This document shows positions 22,549-33,168 of a stretch of DNA of 64,000 nucleotides, in pieces (position 1 is the stretch's first letter; the number at the start of each line of letters is the position of its first letter). This DNA is from Archegozetes longisetosus (Eukaryota; Arthropoda; Arachnida; Sarcoptiformes; Trhypochthoniidae). The notes beneath the pieces were generated by a model, which was given only the letters and a program-made list of their open reading frames with translations, was not told the origin of the DNA and made no database searches. The DNA lies in the NCBI GenBank assembly GCA_018873245.2, contig JAEMBT020000001.1:10942220-11006219 (forward strand), given 5' to 3'. Made by a program: the position numbers and the translations under genes.

Positions 22549-22556
22549 TATAAAAG
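22549..22556 (+). promoter_or_regulatory. TATA box of RlpA-like copy 2
   Basis: TATAAAAG lies 54 bp before the start codon at 22610, the expected place for a TATA box with a start of transcription near 22580. The first RlpA-like copy has an unrelated upstream region (a TATTTAAAGG at 11834 is the nearest candidate there). Confidence 0.55.
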
Positions 22557-22597
22557 AGAAAGAATCGTGAGTTAAAACATTTATGGGTATTTCATAA

Positions 22598-23660
22598 TTA
22601 TTTTCAATTATGGATTCAAAAGTCATTTCGATATTTTATATCATTGGAGTAACTTTCGCAATCAGTGCTTTTGGTAAGATATTAATTTACAAAATATTCT
22701 CTTTTCATGAGGTTATTTGTTGCTCGTGAACGTTCAAAGTATAGTTCAAAGTTCAAAAATATCAATTTTTGTAAATAAAATCTGATTCTCCATCAACAGC
22801 GGAAGATGGCATCTGTTCGTGGTATGGAGCTGTTGGTGAAATACCCGAAGGCTGGCCAACTGCATGTGGAGAACCTTTTCACCGGAATGAAATCTCAGCT
22901 GCACATAAAACCCTTCCCTGTGGTACAAGAGTTAAAGTTACCGATAAGAGTACTGGCCGTTCAATAGTAGTAAGAGTTAATGACAGAGGACCTTTTGTTC
23001 CCGGACGAATATTAGATCTTAGTTATCGTGCAGCCCTCCAAATGGGTTTTATTGATAAAGGACTCATAGATTGCAGAATAGAAACTGTTTGAACTTTCAA
23101 TTGAAATTTCAAACTTATTTCGTAAAAATGAAACGTTGATCCAATTATATTCTTAAAAACTCTAATATCTATTTACTAATATTTGGCTATGATTTTCCGT
23201 ATTTATGTTAATTTTGATCGAATTATTTTGTAACTAACTAAATAATTGTATCTTTCGTTCTCTTTCTCTGCATTTGAGGCAAAGTTTGTTTAATCAATTA
23301 GTTTATAGTTCAGAACGAATAATATTATATTCACTCAACCATATGCTTAAATTTCAAAATTTTCAATGAATATGGAGTGATAAGTAATTACACAGCAATT
23401 GTAATGATCACTGAAAATTTATCTTATACAATTATTTAGAAAAAGAATACAAAATAAGTACGAATTGATTATTCTAAAACTTGTTTTTGTTTGGGGTCAA
23501 TTCTTAGTAACTAGAAGTTTTGTTTTATGGAACTAATTAACATTAAGAATTAAACGTTTGGAATGTTTTTAAGTGCATATTTGGAAAAAAAACTGTAACA
23601 GGGGAATCTTGGCTTCTAGAATGTTCTGTGTAATGTTATTTCAATTGAGGATGGGTCTCA
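22598..23660. repeat. duplicated block with RlpA-like gene, copy 2
   Basis: Partner of 12034-13090, same orientation, about 10.5 kb away. The match covers gene, intron and about 570 bp downstream, then stops abruptly. Confidence 0.85.
22610..23092 (+). CDS. secreted RlpA-like double-psi beta-barrel protein, copy 2
   Basis: Exons 22610-22673 and 22800-23092, product 118 residues, same intron position and phase as the copy at 12046. The signal peptide is three residues longer (AIS inserted before the cleavage region). The DPBB domain is the same, with CSWYG, SAAHKTLPCG and VRVNDRGPF all kept. Differences from copy 1 include Ala to Pro after GPFV, Gly to Arg in DLSYRAALQMG, and a changed C-terminus (DCRIETV). 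Both copies are open and keep the putative active His and Asp, so both may work. A TATA box lies 54 bp upstream. Horizontal origin before the duplication is the simplest reading. Confidence 0.88.
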
Positions 23661-23986
23661 CCCGACGATATATTTTTGAAAAGTTACCATCTAAAAAACG
23701 TCAGCAGTAAATCTTATTCACTTCACGAATGAGGCCTTACAAATCCTTCCAACTTTGTTCCCCTAGGTTCTAGAGCCCTAAATATAGTATTGTAGGATCC
23801 GGCTCAACGAATATTTCACAAAGACTCAATATTTAATGGTTTGATCCAAAAATACGATATGACTAAGGAGGAAAAAGCTGAGCCTAGGGTAATATGACCT
23901 CACGTTGGGAGTGATTGTCATTTACTGCTAAATTTGTTCCAAGGAGTACTCTTCAAAATATATCTTGTTATGCACTGTTTTTTAAA
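23093..23986. other. 3' region of RlpA-like copy 2, then intergenic
   Basis: Sequence to about 23660 is shared with the first copy. From there to 23986 it is unrelated single-copy sequence, somewhat richer in G+C (CTAGGTTCTAGAGCCC, GCTGAGCCTAGGG), with no gene seen. Confidence 0.4.
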
Positions 23987-23994
23987 GAAGTTAC

Positions 23995-25591
23995 GGTTGA
24001 ACTAGACTTTACGTGGCCAGAGATTCTCGACATAAACTTTGTATATAAATAATCTATAGCTTAAGCTGATTTCAGATATATAAGTTTTATTCACCGCTAA
24101 TGACCAGAATATCGGTAAAAAAATTCCTGAAAAATCGACTAGACTTTACGTGGCCACAGATTTTCGATATAAGCTTTCTATATAAACAAACTACAACTCA
24201 AGCTGAGTTCAAATATACAAATTTAATTTGCCGCAAATGATTAGAACATTGATAAAAAAATTCCGAGTAATCTAATATATAGAAAATTACTGTAAAATAA
24301 ATTTATGGAATCAAGTTTCAACTCAAACCGATTGAAACGAATAGAATTTCACTGTTCTGATAATATATTTTGATGAAATTTCAAAAAATATAATTATATT
24401 GAAAAAATGAGAGAACTAAGATCCTACAGGACGTTGATCTAAAATAGTACCTCGTTACAAAAATATATTTTGAACAAGGTCTTGACAAGGACTAAAAGAT
24501 TATTAAATAACGTAGTGTTACTGATGTAAAGTGCAAAACTAGATCCGTATAGTTTCACGATAACAAGATCCGGAATCCGTTTTCTTGCGGTAATGGCGGA
24601 ATATGGCTTATAAATATAAACTAAGTTAAAGATCTTGGCTAATAAATGTACCGTTAGGCCTAAATGTGTCATTAGAAGCGTCATAGAGGATGCACTGATT
24701 ATCGCTCAGACGATACTCAATTTGTTTAATAAGGCAAGCAGTTCGGCTTAGTATGTTGAAAGCCGATTGGAAATTCTCCGTGTCGGGTCAAAGTAACCCA
24801 GCTAAAATAAGCCAGCGAAAATTACGTCTCAATAATAACAACTTTTATAGTGTTTTTAGAAGGCTATTAATTATTTATTGCTTATAATATCAGTATTGAT
24901 CTATATCAAGTGAGGAATTTCACATATGGCTACGTTATTTAATAATCTTCAAGGCCTTGTCAAGACCTTGTTCAAAATATATTTTTGTAACGAGGTACTA
25001 TTTTAGATCAACGTCCTGTAGGATCTTAGTTCTCTCATTTTTTTTCAATATAATTATATTTTTTTGAAATTTCATCAAAATATATTATCAGAACAGTGAA
25101 ATTCTGTTCGTTTCAATCGGTTTGGGTTGAAACTTGATTCCATAAATTTATTTTACAGTAATTTTCTATATATTAGATTACTCGGAATTTTTTTTATCAA
25201 TGTTCTAATCATTTGCGGCAAATTAAATTTGTATATTTGAACTCAGCTTGAGTTGTAGTTTGTTTATATAGAAAGCTTATATCGAAAATCTGTGGCCACG
25301 TAAAGTCTAGTCGAACTTTCGGGAATTTTTTTATTGATGTTCTGGTCATTCGCGGTGAATAAAATTTATGTATATGAACTATGCATGAATTATAGATTAT
25401 TTGTATATAAAATTGATGCTTTAATTCTCTGGCCGCGTAAAGTTTAGTCGATTTTTCGGGAATTTATATATCGATGTTCTAGTCATTTGTGGTGAATAAA
25501 ATTTATATATTTCAACTCATTTTGAGTTATAGATTATTTATATACAAAGCTTATGTCGAAAATCTCTGGCCACGTAAAGTCTAGTTCAACC
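23995..25591. mobile_element. foldback element with subterminal tandem repeats and 8-bp target duplication
   Basis: A 1.6-kb non-coding element. It begins GGTTGAACTAGACTTTACG and ends with the reverse complement; the 8-bp GAAGTTAC flanks both ends (23987-23994 and 25592-25599). The arms are long: about 23995-24512 and 24932-25591. Each arm starts with tandem units of about 130 bp that carry CTTTACGTGGCC. I count two in the left arm and three in the right, so the arms have unequal lengths. The inner parts of the arms are nearly identical. The middle 0.4 kb is unique and has no transposase. An 8-bp duplication fits hAT, P or Merlin-type enzymes. Confidence 0.85.
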
Positions 25592-25599
25592 GAAGTTAC

Positions 25600-26349
25600 T
25601 ACTCTATGATAGCGCTATCGATAAGTATAATGTATGCAACAGTTCACTAATGATATTTGGCCGAATCTGTGTAGTATAATTAAAGCAGTTCATTTCCGGG
25701 TATTGCCCGATATTGCCCACCAAATCGGAAAAATTTTCCGGGCAGATGAAACTATTGCCCACTGTTGCCCGGAAAAAAGACTAATTTATCCGGAATGCTC
25801 CCTATTTCAAACTATTAAGTGTGTTTTTCGCCGATTTCGAAATTTTTATTTGCCAGAAAACGAACTACTCTGAGTATAATTGATACACTCTTTCAATAAT
25901 TGATACTACTTTATATATACCTCGCGACAAAATAATCCGGAAAAAGTAAGTGTATAAGGAAATCCATATAAGACTAATGCACTCTTCGAGAGGTAAAACT
26001 TAAGTAGTTTTTAATCATGAGAAAAATTTAGTATTTACACTCAAAGCATGCCTTAAGAAGGTATTTATATTGAACTTAATGCTTAAATTTATTAATAGTT
26101 ATGACTGCGTGTGTCTTACAGTGCGAGGTCTGCACTAGACTCATGCTATAGTTCACACTCTTGACAATATCTAGATTCCACAAAACTTTCTGGCACTCTG
26201 TGATTCCTTATATGTAATATTACAACACAATCTTTTTAAAATAGAAAAAGAACACTGAATTGATGGAGACCGCGACGTTTTAAAGTGGAAATTAATTATT
26301 CATGTAGGCATGTAATTAATAAGTATAAACAATTATTAAGCACGATAAT
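25600..26349. other. intergenic, no gene seen
   Basis: Contains a short block of GCCCGATATTGCCCACC-like repeats at 25695-25785 (TTGCCC four times, TTCCGGG at each side). This makes an open frame of 79 codons but looks like a small hairpin repeat, not a gene. Confidence 0.35.
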
Positions 26350-26490
26350 TATTAGGTTGCCCCATAAGCCTTTGCTACTATTTTAATTACTCTCCTTTTT
26401 AAATTTGGCATAATTTCAAACAAGTTTTTTGCATTACCAGAAGGTCAATCTTATATTGTTTATATTTGTTCGCGTGTCTGTGGCTTGAAA

Positions 26491-28170
26491 ATGAATTTTC
26501 AAGAGCTAATTTCGCCAATAACCGAGTCTGAACAGCGTTCATTTACAAAGGAGGGCCCGGAATAAGCAGATATTGGTGACACTCATTGCAAAAGACCATG
26601 AAACCATGACCATTAGATAGAACATAGATAAAAAACTTATGATACATAGTACCATCTCGGAGTAGGTTGAAAGGGGGAGCTACAGCATTTTAAGTGAAAA
26701 ACTTTGAAAATTTTATCTCATAAACTAGGAGGAAATGAGAAAATGTTGTTTTACTAACATAAGCCTAGTGACATATGTGACAATTTATCTAAACAAACTT
26801 TAATATAAAAGTTAAAAACAAAAAAGTTATGAGCGAAGAAAAATTTCAAATTGATATTTATCAAGTTGCCCCCAGATGTACAAAGATAAATATTAGTTAG
26901 AACACACGCGCAATAAAAGACCTAATTAATTAGTCGAAAAAGATTTTTGTACAAGTGGGACAGTATGAGAGAATAAGACATTTACATTTTGTATACAATG
27001 AGGTCAATAATTTCCGGTCATAAGCACATGTTCCTCTTTCTTTTGTTTATATCACTGCAACTCATCGCTACAATCATGGTCATTCTAATGACTCATTAGG
27101 TGGTGATATTAGTTTATTGAGTATTTTTGTATCAAAATAGTAAGGTTTTGTAATCATTTGCTATGAGTGTCAGTGATATCTGCTTATTCTGGGTCCTCAT
27201 TTTGTGTTCTTTTGAATCAAAACGCTCCTGAAATCCATAAACAACTAAAAAGGACAATAACTAAGAGGGCATATTCTTATAGGAATGCACGATAGCGGGT
27301 GCAAAATCCCAAAGAAGGGAGATATAGTACTGAGGATCTACCTAGATCGGGTTGGCAGGTAACAGCTCGTTCTCCTGAACAAATTGAGAAATTGAAGAAT
27401 CTTCTATTGGAAACAACTCGTTGGTCTCTAAGAGAGTTAGCATGCAGATGTGATATTCCTAAAGAAACATTAAGGCGAATTTTGAAAGAGGATCTTGGAC
27501 TAATAAAAAATTGTCATTGTGGGTACCTTATACTCTCACAGAAGATCAAAAAGAAATGCGATTTAATATAGCACAAGCTAATCCAAGCCGACATAGGAAT
27601 AGACCTAGCTTATCAAAAAGAATTATTGCTATTGACGAAAGCTGGATCCCGATTTACTCGCCACCTGTAAGACATCAATCAAAATCCTGGGTGGAACCAG
27701 GTACTCCAGGAGAAAACATTCTCAGATCTGAACTGCCTGAAAGGAAACTCCTTTTTACAGTTGGGATGGATATTGATGGAGTTGCGTTTTGGGATGTTAT
27801 GGAGGCCAATCAGACCATGACTGCCGAAAGGTATAAAAGCTTTTTGGGACATTTTGTAACATATGGCCAGTCATTCTTCATGATTATGGAAAAAGAAGCA
27901 AAAGAAGTTCGAGAATTAATTGCACAAAAGGGTTGGTTACTTTTGCCACATCCTATTCCACCCTATTATCCAGATATGAACCCTTGCGACTATAACTGTT
28001 TTGATCATTTAAAACTACGTTTAAAGGGAGTTCGTTATCAAGATTTAAATGCTCTCAAGCAAGCCACCGGACAAGTGATAAATGAACTTAATCTAAAAGA
28101 TACTTTTAATGGGGTTTCAAAACTTCCCGAAGTTTGGGAGCGACTAATCGAATGCGATGGTGACTACTAA
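26491..28170 (+). pseudogene. mariner transposase, disrupted
   Basis: Starts at ATG 26491 (MNFQELISPITESEQ), is cut by the nested element at codon 20, resumes at about 27199 (LLNQNAPEIHKQLKR), and hits a TAG near 27296 where Trp is expected. It then gives the helix-turn-helix region (WSLRELACRCDIPKETLRR) and shifts frame near 27510. The catalytic part has WVPYTLTEDQ, the first Asp in IAIDESW and the third in DMNPCDYNCF. The second Asp is missing: the usual HDNA-x-PH segment is replaced by FFMIMEKEAKEV, probably a small deletion. So the copy is inactive at four levels. Confidence 0.88.
26551..27198. mobile_element. non-autonomous element nested in mariner
   Basis: 648 bp with inverted repeats of about 40 bp: left GAGGGCCCGGAATAAGCAGA, right the reverse complement of GAGGACCCAGAATAAGCAGA, and a shared TGACACTCAT further in. 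The surrounding transposase frame tells exactly where it inserted. I see no obvious target duplication, so the superfamily stays open. Non-coding. Confidence 0.75.
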
Positions 28171-28262
28171 CCAATGTTCAATTAATATAAATTTTGTATC
28201 TCAAAAACTTTTCTGAATAATAAAGTTTGAATAGTGGCAAAGACTTATGGGCCAACCCAATA

Positions 28263-29024
28263 TTATGCAAAATCAATAAAAGCTCCAACGGAAAAATCAA
28301 GTTGAATACACGTAAACTTATGTGAACTTTAATGCAAATTCTAATTCAACGTTAGCTGAAACCTCGTTTTCATATACATAAAAATGAAACATTATGCTTA
28401 TGTGTGTGGTTTTAATAGACCGTACATAAAAACAAATTGTACATTAATCGGAATATATATAAGATCGAACACTTTTTAACATTATGTTCTATGGAAGTGA
28501 CTTTTGTTTCAAAGAACATACAACCGAATATAGAGTGTGCTATTAAATGAGGTTAGTAAAGGACCAAGCCATTAGATAGATGTTAGAAACCATTACAAGA
28601 GATAAGACGATAGTTATATGCCTACTAGATTTGAATTTTACATTACTTCCAATTAATTAAATCAGCTTTTGAGATAATCTGTTAATTCAACTCCCAAATT
28701 CTAGGGATTGCCATATGAACAATTTTCTTAATCTATCCACTCATTTTATAGTATTCGCCACTCTATTTGTTAGTAAAAAGAATCGACAGAATATTGCAAA
28801 CATCTATATAACAAAAAAATTTTTGGAATCGTTTCATATCAAAAATCAATATTTTGTGGGAAGTCTTACTTTGAATGCAATGACTGGTGTCATAACAAAT
28901 TGATTACCACAAGAGAAACCAATTAGAAATTTATTGTTGCTCACTCTTTCCATAGTATTCAATAACTAAGGTAAATTTTTAAAATTCTTAAATTTACTTG
29001 TAAATCAAATAATAAAAAATAATC
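28263..29024. other. intergenic, no gene called
   Basis: AT-rich. A plus-strand frame at 28715-28903 contains a motif (FLESFHIKNQYFVGSLTL) faintly like the last loop and helix of arthropod gustatory receptors, but it is too short and lies on the other strand from the receptor-like gene that follows. Confidence 0.3.
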
Positions 29025-30112
29025 TTAAATACAAACTTTGATTTTGTTTTTCAATCCAATATTGGAACTCAACTCAATGTAAAACTTTAACAAATATCTA
29101 AACGAATTTAAAGACTCCTTATTAATCGACGAAGTGACTGAGTTAATGGTGAAATGAGAAAAACCCCAAATGATGGCAATAAATATCAAAAAATAAAAAG
29201 TTGCCCGAAGTAATTCTTCAAAGAAAATTTGCTGTAAAATCATTAGGTTGATGGGTATAAGAGTATAAGTTAATGAAAATAGATATTTAGACCAGAATTT
29301 GTTGTGATGCTTAATATCATTACAGATACTGTTATTCTCTTCTATTAATTCTAATACCATTCTAGAACTTAAGAAAATATTATTATTTGTACTCAATAGT
29401 TTATTATTAAATAATTTGAATCTGAGTTTGCAATAATAACAAACAATGAAGTAATAGAAAAAACTATAACATATTATAAATGGTATGGAAATATATCCTG
29501 TAAAGAAAAATACACTTAATATTCCGTAAATTATTATTTCTTCCCAGTCAAAAAAACTATTAAAACAAAAGTTGAGATTAAAACTAGAAAAAATGCAAGT
29601 ATTCGAGTCTGAATTCTAATAAGTGTTAAAATATATCTAATATTTTTAACAAACTTTTTGTATTCATTGTTATCATATATTCTGATTGTAGTCTCATTTT
29701 GTAATCCTTTCAATACTTTAATAATATGAAGCCATCGAAAATAATTTTCTTGTTTAAGGTTAAAAAGCATCATAATTCTCAAACAGAGCACTAAAGCGCA
29801 CATTCCTGTCAAGTAATAGAATTCAGTTATACCTCCCATGTATTGAAGTATATCGAAATAATACTTAGGAACACTTCGGTTTTCTATATTTGTTAAACAT
29901 ATAAAAATTCGAATGAAGCTAATTAAAAACCAAATATTCAAAATATAAAATTTTAAATTTTGATTCCGTTTCTTGATGTCTGTATCAAAATAATAGTTGA
30001 TGTCATATCTAAATGTAAGTCCGTAATTATAAAGTGGTAAATCTACATCGTTGATCACTAGATCATAATTATTTTCACATTCCTCCACTGACTGTTCAGA
30101 ATTCGCATCCAT
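29025..30112 (-). pseudogene. multi-pass membrane protein, gustatory-receptor-like, one-base frameshift
   Basis: ATG at 30112. Two open halves (30112-29534 and about 29550-29025) join in one sense if a run of seven A (T on the coding strand) at 29550-29556 had one more base; corrected length is about 362 residues, typical of arthropod gustatory receptors. Six hydrophobic segments are visible: FYILNIWFLISFIRIFICL, a long one around YYLTGMCALVLCLRIMML, ILAFFLVLISTFVLIVFL, GILSVFFFTGYISIPFII, YLFSLTYTLIPINLMIL, and FYFLIFIAIIWGFSHF. The N-terminus is hydrophilic. The seventh helix with the TYhhhhhQF signature is not seen and is often in a separate exon. Family assignment is tentative; any mite or insect chemoreceptor-like family would fit. 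The break may be a sequencing error. Confidence 0.5.
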
Positions 30113-30462
30113 TTTGACTGTTTGTTATTACCAAATTTTGAACAATTGCTGTTGTTTTCAGCTTCTTGTCGCCGAATTTTATTTCAGACTATAGTTTCTT
30201 AACTTCTATTTTAAGAAATATGAAATAAAGTCTGAAAATAACTTTAAAATTTTTAATGAACTCGAATTGGTATTATTCTATAGAAATGACTCTAGTATTT
30301 ATTCCATAAGTATTATTGATTTTCAATTCAATATACTTTTATTATGCAATTTAACTTCTTTAATATGAGTAACATTGAGATCGAGCAAAAATAAGTTTTT
30401 CGCGTGTCAAAATCAATTTTCGAATTTCGACCACCTTTCAGTTTGATCCAAAATAGATAATA

Positions 30463-30636
30463 CAGCATAACCCGGTAATAGACAACTGGTCGGTACGTAG
30501 AACATAAGTTGCCTATAACTGAGTTTGCCTATATCCCAAATCTTTAACATATGATTGGATTAGTTGGTACCGAATAAATCGTTTGCTAACAACCAGGTTT
30601 GCCTATAACAGAGTTGCCAATAGCCGGTTCAGGCTG
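30463..30636. mobile_element. pogo-type MITE
   Basis: 174 bp, left end CAGCATAACCCGGTAATAGA, right end the reverse complement of CAGCCTGAACCGGCTATTGG, flanked by TA on both sides (30461-30462 and 30637-30638). CAG...CTG termini with TA flanks are typical of pogo-derived elements. Internal TTGCCTATA motifs recur. Non-coding. Confidence 0.75.
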
Positions 30637-30669
30637 TATTTCAATTTTTAAGATGTCGTACAAGAAACA

Positions 30670-32570
30670 TTATAATTAGAACATTGCCAAAAGTCGATTA
30701 GAAAAGTTGAGTTGAAAAAGTCGACTATGGTAGTCGACTAAAAAAGTTGAAAAAAGTCGACTAAATAAACTCGAATAAAAGTAAAAATTTTAAGGAAAGC
30801 TCAATGAAATTTTTTATAAGTGAATTTTAAATAATTAGTAAACTTTTATGGTCATAACATGCAACTACTTTAATTTAAACGAAAATATTTTGCATTACAA
30901 TGTGACACATAATAGTACTTGATGGTTATTTTCTTCAAAAGACAATCTTAGGTCACCCAAAATATTTTTATACAAAAAAAACTTCTTTAAACATTACAGT
31001 TAGTGATTGAAGAGAATCTGAAGGAAGCAATTTCTTCAAGAGACAAATGTGGCTCTAATTGAGTTTCTGGGGCACCATTCAAAACATCATTAATTGATTT
31101 TATTTTCATATATCCCTTATTGTTATCTAAGATATTTTTCAACTTTTTCAAAGCCAATTTAAATGACTTTCCCTTTGATTTTTGCAATTGATTTAAAAAT
31201 GATTGGACTAAATAGAGACTGTCTAAAAGTAACATATCTTCAGTTTCCAACTTTTTAATAACTTCAGCTAAATAATTGAAATTTGGGCAAATATATGCTA
31301 AATCATTCTCAATACAAGATTTTCTGAATAAGCCCTTTAACTCTTCAATAAATACAGACTCTTCTGAGTCAAGTAAATTAACGAAATCTCGAAAACTCGC
31401 ATAATACTTAGCGTAATATTCAACCGCATTGAGCCAAGAACCCCATCGAGTCTTCACTGGTTGCGGTGGCAAAGGAATATCACCACATTTTTCTTTAAAG
31501 AGTTGTCTTCGATTTTCTGATTTAACAAAAATTTTTTTCCCACAAGAGACCAAACGATTGACTAGTCCATACATTGTCATAATTTATTCACAAACATTAT
31601 GGAGCGCGTGAGCCATACATGTTAAATGAATCAATTTTGTAAAAATATTTCTCAATGCCTTACCAGCGAGTTTCATATAAGCAGCCGCATCGCTCAAGAA
31701 TAACAATACTTTAAGATATTGTATGCCTTCAGGCCATAAAATCAATAGAGCATTATTGACACATTGAACAATTGCGAAACTATCTGCCTATTTTATAAAT
31801 TCCATATTCAGGACAAACTTAGAGTTTTTGTCTTTATCCATATTCATGGACCCAACTATCACGCTAACCACATAACGGCCCATACAATCAGTGGTCTCAT
31901 CAACAGATATCCGAATATATTCTTCACTCAACTTTTCACGAATAAAAGATATTACGCTATCGTAAACATTTTTCAAATGATATCTCCACAGAGTTGATGG
32001 ATCTGAAGCTTTGAATTGCGTATACTTTTCTACAAAAGCTTTGAATTCTGGTATCAAAAGTCTATAAAATGGTATATTAGTCGAAACCAAGAATTGGCAT
32101 AAATCTGAATTAAATTCATTTTGATTATGAACTAAAGTTTCACCGGCCAATATTTGTCCAGAAATGAATGTTTGCATAGATTTTTGATGTTTTGGAGTTT
32201 TCAAATGCTGTTTTACGTGAGATTTCGATTCACCTCTTAATGTCGTTTCACAAGATTTACAATATAACTTATCGATTTGAATATCCAATACATCTCCAGA
32301 TTCTCTAATACATCTTTTGAATCTAGATATTTTGTCTTTTGGCATATTTCAAATGATTAATTAATTGATTTTCAATTGAAATGACACATTTAAAATGTTC
32401 GTTATTGTTTTATTAATTAAAACATTTCTACGTATTTATCTACATGTACTAGGATTAAGGGTAAAAAAGTCAATAAAAAGTCGAAAATGAGCTAAAAGTT
32501 GATTTTAATTATTTTCGACTTTATACAACTTTTTAACATTAAAAGTCAAACGCAATGCTATAATCATAAT
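30670..32570 (-). mobile_element. hAT element
   Basis: Approximate limits. The element surrounds a hAT transposase frame and has many AAAGTCGA-type motifs in both subterminal regions (30690-30780 and 32470-32530). Candidate ends are CATTGCC near 30682 and GCAATGC near 32558 in inverted orientation, with roughly similar TATAATTA and TATAATCA outside, but these are imperfect, so the exact borders and the 8-bp duplication remain unproven. Confidence 0.6.
30987..32345 (-). pseudogene. hAT transposase with two in-frame stops
   Basis: A single frame of 453 codons from ATG 32345. The N-terminus has a BED-like zinc finger (Cys-x2-Cys in LYCKSCETT, then His-x5-His in VKQHLKTPKHQ). The catalytic region follows with the first Asp in RISVDETTD, the second in LFLSDAAAYM, and the usual LTCMAHALHNVCE. 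The C-terminal part includes KTRWGSWLNAVEYY. Only two nonsense codons interrupt it, a TAG at 31788-31790 and a TAA near 31586; no frameshift was found. It is therefore a young corpse. The usual dimerisation motif at the C-terminus is not obvious. Confidence 0.82.
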
Positions 32571-32947
32571 TTTACATTACAGGCAATGAACTTAAAAGTA
32601 TTACTGGAAACAAAAGCACGATTGCTATGTGATTCTACATGTAATGCGTGTCATATTGATATCAATTTTAATCGTGATTTACTCTTTTGACCTAAATGAT
32701 TCAGAATCGAATCTCATATCATATGGATAGTTATCTTAAGATAACACATCGTTTTTCGTTGCTATGCATTATTTTTTATTGATTTACAAGTTAGTTTGCA
32801 TCATGCGTTTTAACTTATGAACCGTCGCTTACCACCAGAGGCCTTCGTGTGCCATCTACTAGTACGCGTACTGTCGGTTGAGAAATGCTGCTTTAGAGTG
32901 CATTACAGGAAATACAATGAGTAGAACTGGACAGTTAAATAGTTGAT

Positions 32948-33168
32948 TTATAGAAGTGGCGTATAGTGAAAATTGTACTTGGTCAGAAATCTCTTGAACA
33001 GACGACTCGTAAAATTAGCTCCATTATCGGCGAGGATACGTTTAGCTGATCCAACAAATTTAAATATACTTTCCAGTATGGGTATTACTGATTGAGACGT
33101 GTTCGTAGGGGTGGCTTTAGCCCATACATATCTCGAATGGTGATCGATAACACTTAAGTTATTTGATT
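32948..33168 (-). pseudogene. retrotransposon integrase core fragment
   Basis: A 73-codon minus-strand frame reads as the centre of an rve integrase: the first catalytic Asp in VIDHHSRYVWAKATPT, the second in ILADNGANFTSRLF, then a degraded end before the third acidic residue. The motifs fit LTR retrotransposons of the Ty3 group, or a related integrase. No reverse transcriptase, gag or LTR was recognised nearby. Confidence 0.65.

Larger units (their letters stand above)
26352..28260 (+). mobile_element. mariner element, interrupted by a nested element
   Basis: Inverted repeats of about 30 bp (left TTAGGTTGCCCCATAAGCC, right the reverse complement of TTGGGTTGGCCCATAAGTC), flanked by TA (26350-26351 and 28261-28262). 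Without the nested 648-bp element at 26551-27198 it would measure about 1.26 kb, the usual mariner size. Inside is a decayed transposase on the plus strand. Confidence 0.92.

Noticed and set aside
24439..24684. Minus-strand open frame of 81 codons
   Set aside because: Spans an arm and the centre of the foldback element; the arm part is mirrored at about 24950 without an open frame.
25634..25873. Plus-strand open frame of 79 codons rich in Cys and His
   Set aside because: Built on a short TTGCCC repeat; spacing does not form a zinc finger.
28715..28903. Possible terminal exon of a gustatory receptor on the plus strand
   Set aside because: Resemblance is limited to a few residues and no upstream receptor exons exist on that strand.
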